64,000 nt of DNA from Marisa cornuarietis (Eukaryota; Mollusca; Gastropoda; Architaenioglossa; Ampullariidae): NCBI GenBank assembly GCA_004794655.1, contig SMMW01000549.1, forward strand, positions 372,001 through 436,000, given 5' to 3'. A program made the position numbers and the translations under genes. Below the pieces are notes generated by a model. That model was not told the origin of the DNA and did not search any database. It saw only the letters and a list, made by a program, of their open reading frames with translations. This document shows positions 60,986 to 64,000 of the stretch, in pieces (position 1 is the stretch's first letter; each line of letters begins with the position of its first letter).

Positions 60986-62053
60986 TCATTCGCAAAATGC
61001 CAGTAACACTTTTTTTTGGCACGGCATGCAACATCCTCAAGATCATGAGCAAAAGTTAAAAGTGTTAAAAAATTACTTCTAGATATGTGTACATAGTTAC
61101 ATATTTGAGAGAGAGAGAGAGAGAGCCTATGTGTGCGCGAGAGAGGGAGAAGGAGAAAAAGAGCCGTTTTGTCTCGCTGTTCTTGCTCACTTTACTTAAT
61201 GTGAATATGTATATCCATATCAGTCAAGCATCTTCGAGTCGAACTCCTAAATAATATTTTGTCTCTGCACAAGATGGGCGCAATATGGCTCCGATGAGAC
61301 AAGATGGGCCCTACAAACTGAAGCACCTTAGGCGGGGTTTGGAGTCATCGTAATCTCCGTATCTCGGATGCCTTCAGTGATGCCGATCATTAGCGTGATG
61401 CTTTGTGGTGGTTGTCGCTTTCTAAGCCGTCGGTTTTCCCCCCCGAGCACAGCCAGCATCTCTCGATCGACTCGGCTGATACTCTGGGCTGATGAGAGGA
61501 GATGAGCTGGGACACTTGACGTGCACGCTCTCCCATCATGCACTAGCTAAAGGTAGTCAAGAGGTCTCTGAGTGCTTCAGCCCTACGACTGAGCAAGCTA
61601 ATACAGCCAGTCTACAGAAAAACCTGAAAAAAACTGTATCATTCGGTCTTTAACTCAGGTGCATGCCGTGCATGTACATAGAACTCTCTGTAGGTCGATT
61701 TGGAAAAAAAAACGAAACGAAAAAAAAAGCAAAGCAATCATCGAAACGTGTCATCTGCATCGAAAAAAAAATTTGAGTTCATCAAATATTTCGAGCAGAG
61801 GCCAGATTTTAGAATTCCTTACACGACAACGTGTTCTAAGAGAATCTTTTGAGCTAATGATCATGAGGTGGAACTTTTTTCAGACTAGGTTTTTGACCAC
61901 AGTTTTCTTTCAAACGTGATCAATCCATATGCTTTTGTGTTTGGAATGCGTGGAGAGCCTGGCTTTGGCTGGGATACCGCGCAATACAAACTCACATTAT
62001 TATTATAGAGAGTCTCTCTAGCGCAGCACAGAACTCGACAAAGATACCACACG

Positions 62054-62054
<1 letters not shown>

Positions 62055-62121
<67 letters not shown>

Positions 62122-62152
62122 GCACGCACGCACGCACGTACGTGTCACGTGT

Positions 62153-62198
<46 letters not shown>
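62055..62198. repeat. Compound CA/CGCA microsatellite
   Basis: About 62 bases of CA repeat, then GCAC repeats with ACGTACGTGTCACGTGTGC, then about 40 bases of AC repeat. Confidence 0.95.
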
Positions 62199-62200
<2 letters not shown>

Positions 62201-63364
62201 ATACACTGGAACTGATTTGTTGTCGATGCCCCTCATAGCACTGTGACAAGCTATATTTTGTATTATAGTATTATACTAATCTACAGAGGTCGGTATCTAA
62301 TTAGATGGTTTCTCCACTAGGCACGTGGGCTTAGATATTGTCCAAGCAGCACGGTATCTCAGGAATGATAACCTACCGTGTCACAGACCGTAGGCGTGAG
62401 CCTAATCTTGGGATATTCCACTTGACGAGGTGGACTGAAAACGTGCCAGTCGTCTGGGGTGGAGTGGGATTGGGGGCTGTATAGCGTGCCTCTGCACAAC
62501 GGGCATTCACGGGTGGATAACGACCTTCTTGCTGTCAAATGTCACGACGTCATGCGCAGAGCACCAGGCCACAGGTCATCTGTTTGTAATGTGTAGACGC
62601 GCAACAGCGAATTTACCTGCAAAACAATCATTGAAAGTTTGAGTTAAACGTACAGCGCTTTGTATATACAGTCGACCAACATGGGGTAGACCAACCTTTG
62701 CGGACATGGTCCCTCGCGCCTGAACTGGGGCGTATGCTCGATCATGGGAAATTTTATAAACGTAAGCCAGTGAATCCCAGGAACATGGGAAAATGTTATT
62801 CATTAATTACAAAATGAATGCAAGATATAAAACTAGAAGCTACTATGAAATACAATTAATACCTTAAATATGCTGCAGACAAAACCAGATAAAACCAGAT
62901 AAAAATGTTAGAAACGTAGGGCTGGGACAGAGAATGAGGTTTGTTATACAAATTTTCACTATAAATGAATGCCCGCTCAGGTGTTTCCTCGTGAACTAAA
63001 TGCAACGGAGCAGAAATATTAAAGGGAATGGAGTGGGGAGGGGTGGCGGGTTTAAAAAAAATGTTTCAAAGGGGATCGACTTTTTACACAAAATTCACTC
63101 TTGCGATGAGAAGAGGCTTTGCTGTCGTCCAAACGGGCACCTGGGGGCATGAAACGCTCAGGATGTCGTAAACATTTTTTTCTCCATCCCAATCTTTATT
63201 AATCTGTACATCTCATACGAAGGGCCTACTAAATGCAGTAGCTAAGAAATGGAGTGAAACTGACTAGGGGTAGTTCTGTCAACTGGAAGCAAAGTCACCC
63301 GAGTGTCAGCACTTTGCATAGAGCGAACATTTCATAGTCACAAAATATTGACATGGGCAGTCTG

Positions 63365-63387
63365 TGTGTGTGTGTGTGTGTGTGTGT
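63365..63387. repeat. TG microsatellite
   Basis: Uninterrupted TG dinucleotides, with degenerate TG-rich sequence continuing to about 63470. Confidence 0.9.
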
Positions 63388-64000
63388 ACTACTGATGTTT
63401 TTGATACGCCTAGTGTTGCTACTACTGTGTGTATGTGAATGCGTATGTGCACGCGCGTGTATGTGTTTTTGCAGAGAAGCGGGGGTTGTAGAGTTCACGC
63501 AATCTTGCCAGCACACCATTCAGCAGTCATGGGTGTAAGCAGTTGTGTCTGTAAGCTAACTTTCTGCTGCAGTGTCAGCTGTGTTAACCTAGTCACGATA
63601 CCCATATCTTTTCCCTCTCACTCTCCTATCGCTCATAAACAACAAAAGCCCACGGCGTTCCTATGTGTGGCTTCATCTGCAGTAACGCAATCCACGCTGC
63701 CGCACCCAAATTGTTGGTACCAGTGGTGATGTCGCCACAGCGACGTGGATGTATGCAACAGAATACCTGTTACCTGGTACCGGCGTACCACCATTTGAAA
63801 GAGCAATCACTTTCTTATAGTTGATTATACAGCTTGTGGTGATCCCTACAGGAGAAATATTACCTTTGTTAATGTGTATATTTTTCAGTTTAAGCACGGG
63901 AAGCGTTAAGTCACGTGACGAGTCGCTGTCTCAATCTTGGTGTGATGCTGTTTTAATGTCAGAAGCCATGTTGCACCGTCCACTTGTTTCTTCCATGAGG

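Larger units (their letters stand above)
61000..64000. other. Right edge: repeats, no supported gene
   Basis: Contains a GA microsatellite (61108-61127), a retroposon 3' end at 61950-62007, a large CA microsatellite and a TG run (63365-63387). No exon with a recognisable protein was found on either strand. A gene could begin past the right edge; an ATG at 63969 opens a short frame to the end of the window that I cannot identify. Confidence 0.4.

Noticed and set aside
61885..62236. Open frames encoding alternating Cys-Val residues on the minus strand
   Set aside because: These are translations of the CA microsatellite, not genes.
63673..63970. A small gene at the right edge (minus, 74 codons)
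   Set aside because: The frame upstream of it is closed by a stop soon after the candidate ATG, and no family or splice pattern supports it.
1..64000. CRISPR array, prophage, operon or other prokaryotic system
   Set aside because: The window is intron-containing animal DNA; no spaced identical repeats or prokaryotic gene clusters were seen.

Overview
This is a 64-kb stretch of an animal nuclear genome. Genes are split into many short exons with GT-AG introns. The intergenic and intronic DNA is AT-rich and crowded with decayed non-LTR retrotransposons, tRNA-derived SINEs, MITEs and microsatellites. All five recognisable host genes are conserved animal genes. The repeat content, gene density and protein divergence suggest a lophotrochozoan, most likely a gastropod mollusc; this is an inference and I cannot place the species. 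Nothing prokaryotic (operons, CRISPR arrays, insertion sequences) is present.

Layout. (1) 1-10.9 kb, minus strand: the 5' part of SUPT6H/SPT6, a transcription elongation factor and histone chaperone, running off the left edge. It covers about 586 codons in 13 coding exons plus a non-coding first exon. (2) 11.1-15.4 kb, plus strand: a four-exon CCDC86/Cgr1-type nucleolar protein, head-to-head with SPT6. (3) 21.0-24.0 kb, minus: UBE2L3, a ubiquitin-conjugating enzyme, complete with 154 codons in four exons and convergent with CCDC86. (4) 24-26.8 kb: LINE debris. (5) 26.9-33.2 kb, minus: a serine racemase-like PLP enzyme (SRR), nearly complete. (6) 33.4-36.9 kb: three or four LINE fragments, one carrying a nested tRNA-derived SINE. 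(7) 37-38.1 kb: a 135-bp tandem duplication and one unassigned minus-strand candidate exon. (8) 38.9-48.4 kb, plus: CCDC157, 11 exons, 784 aa, ending in a small C2HC zinc finger. (9) 50.2-58.5 kb, minus: a broken genomic duplicate of the SRR gene, with a near-full-length LINE inserted in its last exon and a second LINE in an intron. (10) 58.5-64 kb: LINE fragments, terminal-inverted-repeat debris and microsatellites, with no gene I can support.

The genes are ordinary housekeeping or accessory genes and do not form a pathway. Four annotated genes (SPT6, CCDC86, UBE2L3, CCDC157) have exon phases that close exactly. SRR also closes, except for one short linker I could not find. I found no convincing new biological system. 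The most informative observations are the nested-insertion history (target-site duplications and matching empty sites inside the window), the SRR duplicate, a NEMO/optineurin-like zinc finger at the end of CCDC157, and two predicted GC-AG introns.
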